Assembly (NCBI GenBank): GCA_028279875.1
Contig: JANQMU010000136.1
Span: 1-46,310 of the forward strand
Reading direction: 5' to 3'
Source of the DNA: Rhizobiaceae bacterium
GTDB taxonomy: Bacteria > Pseudomonadota > Alphaproteobacteria > Rhizobiales > Rhizobiaceae
Length of the DNA: 46,310 bases
Part shown: in pieces, positions 1-8,401 of the stretch
Position numbering within the stretch: the stretch's first letter is position 1
How the letters are laid out: each line of letters starts with the position of its first letter
Made by a program: the position numbers and the translations under genes
Notes under the pieces: model-generated
Database searches by the model: none
What the model saw: only the letters and a program-made list of their open reading frames with translations
What the model was told of the DNA's origin: nothing

Positions 1-6
1 GAGAAA

Positions 7-83
7 TGGTCGGAGTGAGAGGATTTGAACCTCCGACCCCCTCGTCCCGAACGAGGTGCGCTACCAGGCTGCGCTACACTCCG
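7..83 (-). tRNA. tRNA-Pro (anticodon CGG)
   Basis: On the minus strand the sequence folds as a full cloverleaf. The 7-bp acceptor stem pairs CGGAGTG (77-83) with its complement at 11-17, and the 3' CCA is encoded at 7-9. The anticodon arm is CCTCG-TTCGGGA-CGAGG, which puts CGG at positions 34-36 and so reads the proline codon CCG. The T arm carries GGTTCAAATCC. There is no integrase or attachment-site duplication beside it. Confidence 0.95.
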
Positions 84-207
84 ACTTGGCGACCCTAACA
101 GACCGGGTCTGGCCCCGGCAATTGCAATGCGCCGCGGGCGCATCGTCACTAATGAGGAATGGGCCGGGCGTCAAGGGCAAGTTGCCGCCCCGGGGAACGG
201 AGCCGGC

Positions 208-930
208 TCACACATCGATGTTGAGGCGCCCGGCCGCGCCCTTGATATGGGCGCGCATGGTGTCGCGGGCGGCTTCCGCATCGCCGGCGGCAAGGGCGTC
301 AAAGATCCGTTGATGTTCGGCGATCGTGATCTCGACGATGGCCTCCAGCCCGTGGTTCTCGCGCACGGCAACGATGGTCTCGCGCATCTGGTGGACGAGA
401 TAGGTCAGGAAAGTGACCATGTACTCATTGCCCGCCGCTTCGGCCACGGCGCGGTGAAAGTCGAGGTCGGCGTCGATACCGGCATCCGACAGTTTCTCGG
501 TACCGGTCATCTTCGCCAGCGCTTCTGCGATGTGCGCAAGCTGTGCGTCGGTCCGCCGCTCGGCGGCCAGCCCCGCCGCCTCGATCTCCAGTGTCGAGCG
601 CAGTTCGAACAGGCTGCGGAGATTGCCGCTTTGCTGCAGTTCTTCGGCGTCGATGCGGATCGCCTGCCGCAGTTCCGGCTGCACCACAAAGGCGCCGAGG
701 CCCTGCCGTGAAACTACAACACCGTCCGAACGCAGGCAGGCGATCGCCTCGCGCACCACATTGCGGCTGACCTCGAAGATCTGCGCCAGTTCGTGTTCGC
801 TCGGCAACCGGTCGCCGGGCAGGAACTGGCCGTTGACGATTTCCTTGGAGATGAGCGTCGCCACTTTCTTGTGCAGCGGCTGATCCCGTCCGAGTTGTCC
901 GAAATGCGGTTTGCCGGTCTTCGATCTCAC
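208..930 (-). CDS. GntR-family regulator, FadR/FCD subfamily
   Basis: A DNA-binding repressor or activator of 240 residues. The N-terminal winged helix-turn-helix (about residues 15-80) has the GntR pattern with LPSEHELAQIF and SRNVVREAI. The C-terminal FCD ligand domain (about 100-235) has the Asp and His residues (DLDFHRAV, AEHQRIF, MRAHIKGA) that bind a metal and a carboxylate ligand in this family. The GTG at 930 is preferred because GGGGAG stands about 7 bases upstream; a TTG at 957 is possible but has no ribosome site. It is divergent from the FAH-family gene, so it most likely controls that sugar-catabolism cluster in response to a sugar acid (inference). FCD regulators of sugar-acid pathways, such as UxuR and ExuR, are commonly placed this way. 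Confidence 0.9.
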   Translation of the reverse strand: MRSKTGKPHFGQLGRDQPLHKKVATLISKEIVNGQFLPGDRLPSEHELAQIFEVSRNVVREAIACLRSDGVVVSRQGLGAFVVQPELRQAIRIDAEELQQSGNLRSLFELRSTLEIEAAGLAAERRTDAQLAHIAEALAKMTGTEKLSDAGIDADLDFHRAVAEAAGNEYMVTFLTYLVHQMRETIVAVRENHGLEAIVEITIAEHQRIFDALAAGDAEAARDTMRAHIKGAAGRLNIDV

Positions 931-1117
931 ATTGGTGCTCCCCGTGCGCAGGCACAATGGCCGCAGTCATACCGGCATTTGTCCGCTGTTGCCAACGGAC
1001 CCGGCATGACGCCGGCAATGCCGGCAGATGGATGTGCTGCGTCTGTGTGTCTCAAGCCGGTCACGCCATCCCCCTGTTCATCAGAGGCCGAATTCCCAAA
1101 AAATTTCACTTATAGGG

Positions 1118-1136
1118 TTATCCTACAACCGGATAA
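1118..1136. promoter_or_regulatory. inverted repeat, candidate operator for the GntR regulator
   Basis: TTATCC-N7-GGATAA is a perfect 6-bp inverted repeat in the 267-bp divergent gap between the GntR regulator and the FAH-family gene. It lies about 60 bases before the FAH start and overlaps an AT-rich stretch that could serve as a -10 region (GATAAT, 1132-1137). Position and symmetry fit an operator. The sequence is not the TGGTNNACCA core known for FadR-type proteins, so the link to this regulator is inferred. Confidence 0.4.
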
Positions 1137-1197
1137 TATGCCATATACGGGTCGACCGGACCACGGGCAGACGAGGAATTCGATTGAGGTTTGACGG

Positions 1198-2364
1198 ATG
1201 GCGGTAATGGACAGTCGAGCAGGGCTGCCGCAGGAGGGCGTTTTTGTCGGACGCGTGTGGCGGCCGGAGCAGGACGGGCCCTCGGTCGTCATACTGCGCG
1301 GTGACCATGTTTTCGATCTGACGTCGAAATCCGTTGCCACGATGGCGGACCTGCTGGAGATGGAGAACCCGGCGGACTATGCGGCTGAGGCCGATGGCGC
1401 CAGAATCGGTTCGCTGTCCGAACTTCTGTCGGCCAGCCGTGATGCGGCGGTTGATACGGATGCCGCCCGTCTTCTGGCGCCCTGTGATCTGCAGGCGGTC
1501 AAGGCCTGCGGCGTGACCTTTGCAAATTCGATGATCGAACGGGTGATCGAGGAAAAGGCGGCGGGCGATCCGCAGAAGGCGGATGCCATCCGGCAACGGT
1601 GCAGCGCCATCATCGGCGACAGTCTGAAGGACCTGAAAGCCGGGTCCGAAGATGCGGAACGGGTCAAGCGGGCGCTGATCGAGGAAGATGTCTGGTCGCA
1701 ATATCTCGAGGTCGGGATCGGGCCGGACGCCGAGGTCTTCACCAAGGGCCAGCCCATGTCGTCGGTCGGCTGGGGCGCCGCGGTCGGCCTCCATCCCATC
1801 TCGACCTGGAACAATCCGGAGCCGGAGGTGGTTCTGGCCGTCAACAGCCGCGGCGAGATCAAAGGGGCAAGCCTTGGGAATGATGTCAATCTGCGGGATG
1901 TCGAGGGCCGGTCGGCGTTGCTGCTCGGCAAGGCCAAGGACAACAACGCGTCCTGCGCAATCGGGCCGTTCATCCGTCTGTTTGACGGCCGATACGGACT
2001 GGACGATGTCCGGTCCGCCGAACTGGATCTCAAGGTCGAGGGCGAGGACGGCTTTGTCCTCCACGGCCGCAGCTCGATGACCGAGATCAGCCGCGATCCG
2101 CTGGACCTCGTCGGCCAGACCTGCGGGCCGCACCATCAATATCCGGACGGCTTCATGCTGTTCATGGGCACATTGTTTGCCCCGACCCAGGACCGGGATG
2201 TTGCGGGTGAGGGATTTACCCATAAGATCGGTGACGTCGTCACCATATCGAACCGGGATCTGGGTGCGCTGCAGAATACGGTCCGCCTGTCGACCGACTG
2301 CCCGCCCTGGACCTTTGGAACCACCGCGCTGATGCGCAATCTGGCATCACGCAATCTGTTGTGA
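1198..2364 (+). CDS. fumarylacetoacetate hydrolase (FAH) family protein, probable 2-keto-3-deoxy sugar-acid dehydratase/hydrolase
   Basis: 388 residues. The FAH catalytic fold occupies about residues 100-370, with the divalent-metal motif NPEPEVVL at 206-213 (Glu208, Glu210) and a downstream Asp in GNDVNLRD (Asp229). Family members cleave or dehydrate 2-keto-3-deoxy acids; forms of this length next to a semialdehyde dehydrogenase usually act on 2-keto-3-deoxypentonates and give 2-oxoglutarate semialdehyde. The ATG at 1198 follows GAGG at 1186-1189. It is the first gene of the plus-strand run and is divergent from the GntR regulator. The next gene, an aldehyde dehydrogenase, would take the predicted product. 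The substrate is inferred from context; a hydrolase acting on another diketone acid cannot be excluded. Confidence 0.82.
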   Translation: MAVMDSRAGLPQEGVFVGRVWRPEQDGPSVVILRGDHVFDLTSKSVATMADLLEMENPADYAAEADGARIGSLSELLSASRDAAVDTDAARLLAPCDLQAVKACGVTFANSMIERVIEEKAAGDPQKADAIRQRCSAIIGDSLKDLKAGSEDAERVKRALIEEDVWSQYLEVGIGPDAEVFTKGQPMSSVGWGAAVGLHPISTWNNPEPEVVLAVNSRGEIKGASLGNDVNLRDVEGRSALLLGKAKDNNASCAIGPFIRLFDGRYGLDDVRSAELDLKVEGEDGFVLHGRSSMTEISRDPLDLVGQTCGPHHQYPDGFMLFMGTLFAPTQDRDVAGEGFTHKIGDVVTISNRDLGALQNTVRLSTDCPPWTFGTTALMRNLASRNLL

Positions 2365-2404
2365 AATCCGGCGCCCGTCGCGCCGGCAAAAAACGGGACT
2401 GACA

Positions 2405-3838
2405 ATGACACTCCATGCGAATCTGATTGACGGAGAATGGGTCAAGGGCGAGGCCATACCCAATATCAACCCATCCAACACCAATGACATCGTCGGCGAA
2501 TACGCCCGGGCGAGCACCGCCGACGCCGAACAGGCCATCGCGGCCGCAACCGCCGCCTTTCCGGCCTGGTCGCGCTCGACGCCGCTGGAGCGCCACGCGG
2601 TCCTGCGCAAAGCGTCGGATGAGATCCTCGCCCGCAAGGAGGAACTCGGCACCCTGCTGTCCCGCGAGGAAGGCAAGACCCTGGCGGAGGGCATCGGCGA
2701 GACGATCCGCGCCGCCCAGGTCTTCGATTTTTTCGCCGGCGAGGCCCTGCGGCTGACCGGTGAGACGGTTCCTTCCGTTCGCCCGAATATCGGCATCGAG
2801 ATGACCCGCCATCCCGTCGGCGTGGTCGGCATCATCACACCGTGGAATTTCCCGATCGCCATCCCGGCCTGGAAGATCGCACCGGCGCTGTGCTACGGCA
2901 ACACGGTGGTGTTCAAACCGGCCGATCTTGTGCCCGGCTGTTCCTGGGCGATCGTCGACATCCTGCAGCGTGCCGGACTGCCGAAGGGCGTTCTCAACCT
3001 CGTCATGGGGCAGGGGGCCGTCGTCGGCCAGGTCATTCTCGACAGCGCCGCCGTCAACGCCATCACCTTCACCGGATCGGTGTCGACGGGCAAGCGGGTG
3101 GCCGCCGCCAGTGTCGAACATATGCGCAAATTCCAGCTTGAAATGGGCGGCAAGAACCCGCTTGTCGTGCTGGATGATGCGGATCTCGACACGGCCGTCG
3201 AATGCGCAGCCAATGGCGCGTTCTTCTCGACCGGCCAGCGCTGCACCGCTTCCTCGCGGCTGGTGGTCACGGAGGGCATTCACGATGCCTTTGTCGCCGC
3301 ACTGACCAAGCGCCTCGAGGGGCTTGTCGTCGACGATGCGCTGAAAGAGGGAACGCATATCGGTCCGGTGGTCGATCAGAACCAGTTCGATCAGGACCTG
3401 TCCTATGTCCAGATCGGCAAATCCGAGGGCGCCACGCTGGCCTTTGGCGGAGAAACGCTGGAGCGCGACAATCCGGGATTCTACATGCAGCCGGCCCTGT
3501 TTACCGAGTGCAGCAATGCGATGCGCATCTGCCGGGAAGAGATCTTCGGTCCCGTCGCCAGTGTCATCAAGGTCAAGGATTATGATGAGGCGCTGGCCGT
3601 TGCCAATGATACGAGTTTCGGCCTGTCGTCCGGCATCTGCACGCAGAGCCTGAAACATGCGACCCATTACAAGGCCAATGCGGAGGCCGGCATGGTCATG
3701 GTCAACCTTCCGACCGCGGGCGTCGATTTCCACGTGCCGTTCGGCGGCAGCAAGGGATCGAGCTACGGGCCGCGCGAGCAGGGCCGCTATGCGGCGGAAT
3801 TCTATACGACCGTCAGGACCGCCTATACGAGCGCCTGA
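2405..3838 (+). CDS. aldehyde dehydrogenase family protein, probable 2-oxoglutarate semialdehyde (2,5-dioxovalerate) dehydrogenase
   Basis: 477 residues, the usual size for a soluble NAD(P)-dependent aldehyde dehydrogenase. Visible features are PWNFP with Asn148, the cofactor motif FTGSVSTG from 222, the general base Glu246 in LEMGGKNP, and the nucleophile Cys280 in GQRCTASS. The gene begins 40 bases after the FAH-family gene and is read in the same direction. Family knowledge: this subgroup oxidises 2-oxoglutarate semialdehyde (2,5-dioxovalerate) to 2-oxoglutarate in oxidative pentose and sugar-acid pathways such as the Weimberg route. The pairing with an FAH-family dehydratase supports that role. 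Succinate semialdehyde or another small aldehyde is the main alternative substrate. Confidence 0.88.
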   Translation: MTLHANLIDGEWVKGEAIPNINPSNTNDIVGEYARASTADAEQAIAAATAAFPAWSRSTPLERHAVLRKASDEILARKEELGTLLSREEGKTLAEGIGETIRAAQVFDFFAGEALRLTGETVPSVRPNIGIEMTRHPVGVVGIITPWNFPIAIPAWKIAPALCYGNTVVFKPADLVPGCSWAIVDILQRAGLPKGVLNLVMGQGAVVGQVILDSAAVNAITFTGSVSTGKRVAAASVEHMRKFQLEMGGKNPLVVLDDADLDTAVECAANGAFFSTGQRCTASSRLVVTEGIHDAFVAALTKRLEGLVVDDALKEGTHIGPVVDQNQFDQDLSYVQIGKSEGATLAFGGETLERDNPGFYMQPALFTECSNAMRICREEIFGPVASVIKVKDYDEALAVANDTSFGLSSGICTQSLKHATHYKANAEAGMVMVNLPTAGVDFHVPFGGSKGSSYGPREQGRYAAEFYTTVRTAYTSA

Positions 3839-3912
3839 GGCGCCAACGCGGCAATCCGAAGCGCCTGCGGCAGATCATGTCGCGGGCGCAACCCCGTGGT
3901 GACGAGGAAATC

Positions 3913-4893
3913 ATGAAAAGCAGGACATTGGGAAAATCAGGGCTTGAGGTTTCGGACATCGGCCTTGGCTGCTGGCAATTCGGCGGCGATTTCGGTGCCA
4001 TCGACGATGCGCGCGCCCTGGCCACGATGGCGGCCGCGACGGCCGCGGGCGTCCAATTCTTCGACACTGCGGATGTTTATGGCGGCGGCCGCAGCGAGGC
4101 GCTGATCGGCCAATATATGGAGGATTCCAGCGCCCATCCGACCGTTGCCACAAAGGTGGGCAGGTCGGCTGACCTCTTCCCCGCCAACTATGCTTATGAG
4201 GATGTGCGCAGCCACCTGCTGGCCTCCGCCGAGCGGTTGCGCACCGACGCTCTGGACCTGATCCAGCTGCATTGCCTGCCGACTGAAATCCTGCGGGACG
4301 GCGCGGTCTTCGACACGATGAACCGGCTTGTCGAGGAGGGGATTTGTCGTCACTGGGGTGCCAGTGTGGAAACGCTCGAGGAAGCCAGAATCTGTCTCGA
4401 ACAGGAAAAGCTGACATCGCTGCAGATCATTTTCAACGTCTTCCGCCAGGACGCGGTCTGGGACCTGTTGGAAAGGGCGAAATCGGCGAATGTCGGCATC
4501 ATCGCCCGCCTGCCGCTGGCCAGCGGGCTGCTGACCGGAAAATTCACCGCCGAGACCGTTTTCGAACCGTCGGACCACCGCAACTACAACCGTGACGGCG
4601 CGGCCTTCTCGGTCGGCGAAACATTCTCCGGCCTTCCCCTGGCGACCGGCGTTGAACTGGCCGAGGGGCTCAGGCCATTCGTGCCCGAGGGCTGGAGCCT
4701 CGCCGATTTCAGCCTGCGCTGGCTGCTCGACCACCCGGCCGTCAGCAGTGTGATCGCCGGCTGTTCCCGTCCCGATCAGGTCGAAGCCAATGCGCGCGCT
4801 TCCGCCCTGCCGCCGCTTTCAGACGACGTTCATGCCGCCGTGAAGGACTATTATCTGCAACGGGTCAGGCCGGCCATCCGCTGTCCCATCTGA
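3913..4893 (+). CDS. aldo/keto reductase, probable aldose 1-dehydrogenase type
   Basis: 326 residues forming a single (beta/alpha)8 AKR domain. The catalytic tetrad is visible: Asp51 and Tyr56 in DTADVYGGG, Lys81 in ATKVGR and His120 in IQLHC. The ATG at 3913 is chosen because AGGA lies about 5 bases upstream and the conserved AKR opening (MKSRTLGKSG) begins there. It is third in the sugar run, 74 bases after the aldehyde dehydrogenase. Several AKRs of this size in sugar clusters oxidise L-fucose, D-threo-aldoses or L-galactose at C1, which would supply the lactone at the head of an oxidative pathway. A general aldehyde reductase is the alternative. Confidence 0.82.
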   Translation: MKSRTLGKSGLEVSDIGLGCWQFGGDFGAIDDARALATMAAATAAGVQFFDTADVYGGGRSEALIGQYMEDSSAHPTVATKVGRSADLFPANYAYEDVRSHLLASAERLRTDALDLIQLHCLPTEILRDGAVFDTMNRLVEEGICRHWGASVETLEEARICLEQEKLTSLQIIFNVFRQDAVWDLLERAKSANVGIIARLPLASGLLTGKFTAETVFEPSDHRNYNRDGAAFSVGETFSGLPLATGVELAEGLRPFVPEGWSLADFSLRWLLDHPAVSSVIAGCSRPDQVEANARASALPPLSDDVHAAVKDYYLQRVRPAIRCPI

Positions 4894-5006
4894 ATTCGGT
4901 TGGAATTTCGGGTCACATCCCCTATACGGCCCTGATCGCATTCGAAGGCCGGTCCCGTCGATCCGTGCCGGGCCCGTTCGGATCGCAACCAGCAACGGCT
5001 GATGAG

Positions 5007-5693
5007 ATGAAACGTTCGCAAGTCAATGAGATCCTGCTTGCAGCAGACGACACTATCCGCTCGTTCGGATTCCTGCTGCCGCCTTTCGCCTATTTCACAC
5101 CGGACGAGATGATCCGGCGCAAGGATGAAATCGGCGGTATCACCAATGCGCGGCTCGGGTGGGATATCACCGATTACGGCCAGGGCCGTTTCGATGAGAC
5201 GGGACTGTTTCTGTTCACCACCCGCAACGGCTCGCTGGAGGACCTGAGGAGTGGCGGGGGCATGTGCTATGCGGAAAAGATCATGATTTCGCGCCGCGAT
5301 CAGATTTCGCCGATGCACCGGCATATCGTCAAGACGGAAGACATTATCAATCGCGGCGGTGCGCAGCTCGCCATCCAGATGTATGAGAGCGACAGCGAGG
5401 GATCGCTGGACGAGACAGCCGCCGTGGATGTCGTGACCGACGGCGTCGCCAGAACGCTGAAAGCCGGCGAGACCCTGATGCTGAAACCCGGAGAAAGCGT
5501 CACGCTGGGCCCTGGAAACTGGCACAAATTCTGGGGCGAGGGCGGGGACGTCCTCATCGGCGAGGTCTCGACCGTCAATGACGACCTCACCGACAACATC
5601 TTTCACGAGTCGATCGGCCGGTTCTCCGACATCGAGGAAGACGTCGCGCCGGTGCATCTTCTGGTCTCCGATTACGACCGGTGGCTGTCATGA
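5007..5693 (+). CDS. D-lyxose/D-mannose ketol-isomerase family protein
   Basis: 228 residues of cupin fold. It resembles D-lyxose ketol-isomerases (formerly DUF1498), which interconvert D-lyxose with D-xylulose and D-mannose with D-fructose using a divalent metal. Probable metal ligands are His104 and His106 in PMHRHIVKTED, Glu111 and His173 in GNWHKF. The ATG at 5007 is preferred over an in-frame GTG at 4965 because the conserved part begins at MKRSQVNEIL. The stop overlaps the start of the next gene by four bases (ATGA), so translation of the isomerase and the kinase is probably coupled. With the PfkB kinase it would convert mannose to fructose and then fructose-6-phosphate, or lyxose to xylulose and xylulose-5-phosphate. 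Confidence 0.8.
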   Translation: MKRSQVNEILLAADDTIRSFGFLLPPFAYFTPDEMIRRKDEIGGITNARLGWDITDYGQGRFDETGLFLFTTRNGSLEDLRSGGGMCYAEKIMISRRDQISPMHRHIVKTEDIINRGGAQLAIQMYESDSEGSLDETAAVDVVTDGVARTLKAGETLMLKPGESVTLGPGNWHKFWGEGGDVLIGEVSTVNDDLTDNIFHESIGRFSDIEEDVAPVHLLVSDYDRWLS

Positions 5694-6634
5694 TCGTGTG
5701 TTGCGGGGAAGCGCTGATCGACATGCTGCCACGCAGCCTGCCGGACGGAAGCGATGTTCTCCTTCCGGTGACCGGCGGCGCGGTCTACAACACGGCGATC
5801 TCTCTCGGCCGGCTCGGCATCGACACCGGCTTCTTTTCCGGCCTGTCCACGGACATGTTCGGGCGCATGCTGGAGGCAGACCTCGAGGCGTCCGGGGTCG
5901 ATGCCTCGTTTTGCGCCCGTTCGGACCGCCCGACGACCCTGGCATTCGTCGAATTAACCGATGGCAATGCACGCTACACATTCTATGACGAGCAGACCGC
6001 CGGCCGCATGCTCGATCAGGATCATCTGCCGGATTTTTCCGCCGATGTCGAAGCGCTCCATTTCGGCGCCATCAGTCTGATCCCCGAGCCCTGCGGCAGT
6101 GCCTATGAGGCGCTGCTGACGCGCGAGGCCGGACGGCGGGTCATTTCCTTCGACCCCAACATACGGGCGAATTTCATCACCGATGCGCAGAGCCACCGGG
6201 CCCGCATGCGCCGCATGATTTCCCACAGCGATATCGTCAAGGTGTCGGATGAAGACCTTGCATGGATCGAACCCGGCAAATCGGCGGATGAGACGGCCGC
6301 CGACTGGATCGCGGCCGGAACCTCCATCGTCGTCATGACCATGGGCGCGGAAGGCGCCCGCGCCATCTGCGCGGCCGGTGAAACGCGAACGCCGGTTGTG
6401 CCCGTCGACGTGGTCGACACGGTGGGCGCCGGCGACAGTTTCGATGCGGGCTTCCTGGCCGGCCTGCAGCAGCAAGGCCTGCTGTCGAAATCGGCGCTTG
6501 CTGCAATCGGGCCGGACGACATCGGGGAAGCCCTTCGCCTGGCAGCCGCGGTCGCCTCGATCGTGGTGTCGCGCGCCGGCGCCAACCCCCCCTGGAAAGA
6601 TGAGCTTGGCGATCACGGATTTTCGTCTTTGTGA
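5690..6634 (+). CDS. PfkB-family carbohydrate kinase, probable fructokinase
   Basis: 314 residues, typical of ribokinase/PfkB sugar kinases. The N-terminal substrate region has GGAVYNTAISLGRLG (29-43). The C-terminal signature DTVGAGDSFDAGF carries the catalytic Asp249 and the anion hole. The start ATG at 5690 overlaps the isomerase stop as ATGA; a GTG nine bases upstream lacks its own ribosome site. Translational coupling to a mannose/lyxose isomerase suggests that it phosphorylates the ketose made by that enzyme, fructose most likely. The exact sugar cannot be read from sequence alone; 2-keto-3-deoxygluconate kinases belong to the same family. Confidence 0.85.
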   Translation: MIVCCGEALIDMLPRSLPDGSDVLLPVTGGAVYNTAISLGRLGIDTGFFSGLSTDMFGRMLEADLEASGVDASFCARSDRPTTLAFVELTDGNARYTFYDEQTAGRMLDQDHLPDFSADVEALHFGAISLIPEPCGSAYEALLTREAGRRVISFDPNIRANFITDAQSHRARMRRMISHSDIVKVSDEDLAWIEPGKSADETAADWIAAGTSIVVMTMGAEGARAICAAGETRTPVVPVDVVDTVGAGDSFDAGFLAGLQQQGLLSKSALAAIGPDDIGEALRLAAAVASIVVSRAGANPPWKDELGDHGFSSL

Positions 6635-6946
6635 AATCCGCTTCAGGGCGATATCGGCGCTCCGGTGTGGCAAAAACCACATAATTTTAAGGGATATTGT
6701 AGCCTCTGACCGGGCGTTGCTGTTATATTGCAATCGATTCGTTGAGGCCTACGGCCATCACGATCGTGTTTGAAGTGCGGCAAAGCGTGCGGATTTTCGT
6801 GGCACGCGTCGATGGGTTTTCAGGTGTTGAGTTGATCGTTCCAGGTCACGCGGGCGGGCGCGTGGGACGGGCAACATGTGTCGAGTGCTGAAGCCGCGTC
6901 TAACGGTGATCGGCCCGCGCATCGAGCGCCAGAGAAGTGGGGAGAC
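6635..6946. other. 312-bp intergenic region upstream of the MFS transporter
   Basis: No gene is seen here. It is more AT-rich at 6676-6735 than its surroundings and holds two short perfect palindromes, ATTGCAAT (6727-6734) and CACGATCGTG (6759-6768), either of which could be a regulator site. Its length, compared with gaps of 40-115 bases inside the preceding sugar run, suggests that the transporter has its own promoter. Confidence 0.45.
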
Positions 6947-8239
6947 ATGCCCGAAAATACAGCGACGCAGTCGCAACGGCAAAGCCTGGTTGTTGTGCTT
7001 GCCGTACTCGGTCTGGTCAATCTGGTCAACTATATGGACCGGGTTCTGTTTTCGCTTATGGTCGAACCGGTCAAGGCGGAACTTGATTTGTCCGATGGGC
7101 AGATGGGGCTGCTGGGCGGTTTCGCATTTGCGTTGGTCTATGCCGTGATGGGCCTGGTCGTCGGGCGCATTGCCGACAGTTGGAACCGCGTCCGCCTTAT
7201 CGGCGTGGCGCTCACGGTCTGGAGCGCCGCGACGGCCGCCTGCGGACTGGTCAACAGTTTTGTCCAGATGTTCGCCAGCCGCATGCTGGTCGGCGCCGGC
7301 GAGGCCGGCTGCGTACCGGCGGCGCAGTCCTTCATCTCGGATGTCGCGCCGGCCAAGAACCGCGCCTTCATGATTTCCGCCTTTACCGGCATCGGGACCG
7401 TCGGCACCCTGATCGGTCTCATTCTGGGCGGCGTGCTGATCGAACTGATCGGCTGGCGCATGACCTTCATCGCCTTCGGCCTGTTCGGGTTTCTTCCCCT
7501 GATCATACTCTTTGCGGCGTTGCGGGAACCGCGCGCAATGCACAAGGCACCGACCCCTACGGCGATCACTTGGCGGCGGGACGTTGCGGAAATGTTGAAA
7601 CGCCGCGAGATCCAGCTGCTTTTGATCGGCATTCCCCTGATCTACACGCTTGCCGGCGTCGGCACATGGATCCCCGCCTTCTTCCAGAGGACATTCGGCA
7701 TCAACACGGAGGATTTTTCCCGGGTCGGCGGCGCCTATCTCGGCATCGGTCTGATTCTGGGAACCTTCGCGGGCGGGTTTATCGCCAACAAGCTGGTCGC
7801 TCGCGACATGCGGTGGGAGTTCTGGTGGTCATCCCTGTCATGCACCCTGGCAATGGCGCCGCTGCTGCTGGTCTATCTGAGCGACAATCTCGACCTTGCC
7901 TATCTCGGCCTGTTCGGTGCGTTCTTCCTCGCCGGAACGAGCTTCGGCCCGTCCATGGCCTGCATGCACACCATCACCAAGCAATCGGTCCGTGCTACGG
8001 CCGTCGCATCGATGGTGTTCACAACGTCGCTGATCGCCTATGGCGCTGTCCCCGTGCTGATCGGAATCCTCAGCGACATTTTTGCATCCTACGGCGCCAG
8101 CGTGGCGGACGGCACGTCCCTGAAATATGCCCTCATCCTCAACATGGCGCTGCCGCCGATTGCCAGTGTCCTGTTCCTGATGGTCTCCAGCCGGGCCTTC
8201 GCCGACGGCCGGCTGAAGGAACTCGACGGCGAGACTTAG
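6947..8239 (+). CDS. MFS transporter, spinster-like subgroup
   Basis: 430 residues with about 12 hydrophobic segments. The first-loop region reads NYMDRVLFSLMVEPVKAEL, followed by LSDGQMGLLGGFAF and the MFS signature-like GRIADSWNRVRLI after segment 2, as in spinster-type bacterial MFS proteins. The ATG at 6947 follows GGGGAGAC and is clearly better than upstream in-frame candidates. It acts in the inner membrane. It follows the sugar cluster on the same strand, so uptake of the sugar or sugar acid used by that cluster is a reasonable guess. The substrate is not readable, since many spinster-like proteins have no assigned cargo, and the 312-bp gap weakens the operon link. Confidence 0.85.
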   Translation: MPENTATQSQRQSLVVVLAVLGLVNLVNYMDRVLFSLMVEPVKAELDLSDGQMGLLGGFAFALVYAVMGLVVGRIADSWNRVRLIGVALTVWSAATAACGLVNSFVQMFASRMLVGAGEAGCVPAAQSFISDVAPAKNRAFMISAFTGIGTVGTLIGLILGGVLIELIGWRMTFIAFGLFGFLPLIILFAALREPRAMHKAPTPTAITWRRDVAEMLKRREIQLLLIGIPLIYTLAGVGTWIPAFFQRTFGINTEDFSRVGGAYLGIGLILGTFAGGFIANKLVARDMRWEFWWSSLSCTLAMAPLLLVYLSDNLDLAYLGLFGAFFLAGTSFGPSMACMHTITKQSVRATAVASMVFTTSLIAYGAVPVLIGILSDIFASYGASVADGTSLKYALILNMALPPIASVLFLMVSSRAFADGRLKELDGET

Positions 8240-8401
8240 GACGGCCAGCCCCACTCTGGTAAAGACAGGCGCGCTCCGCACCGGCCGGCAAAGGCCATGG
8301 AATTCGATCGCCTTGCCTTGCACTATGCCGGCATTCGCCATATCTGGACAGCAGCCCTGAAAGGACAGCGCGTTGCAACGCTCCGGCATCGGATAGATTG
8401 A

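Noticed and set aside
2240..3733. A 497-codon minus-strand open frame opposite the aldehyde dehydrogenase gene
   Set aside because: It is a shadow of the real gene in a GC-rich genome: biased third positions keep the opposite frame open. It has no recognisable domain and no ribosome site.
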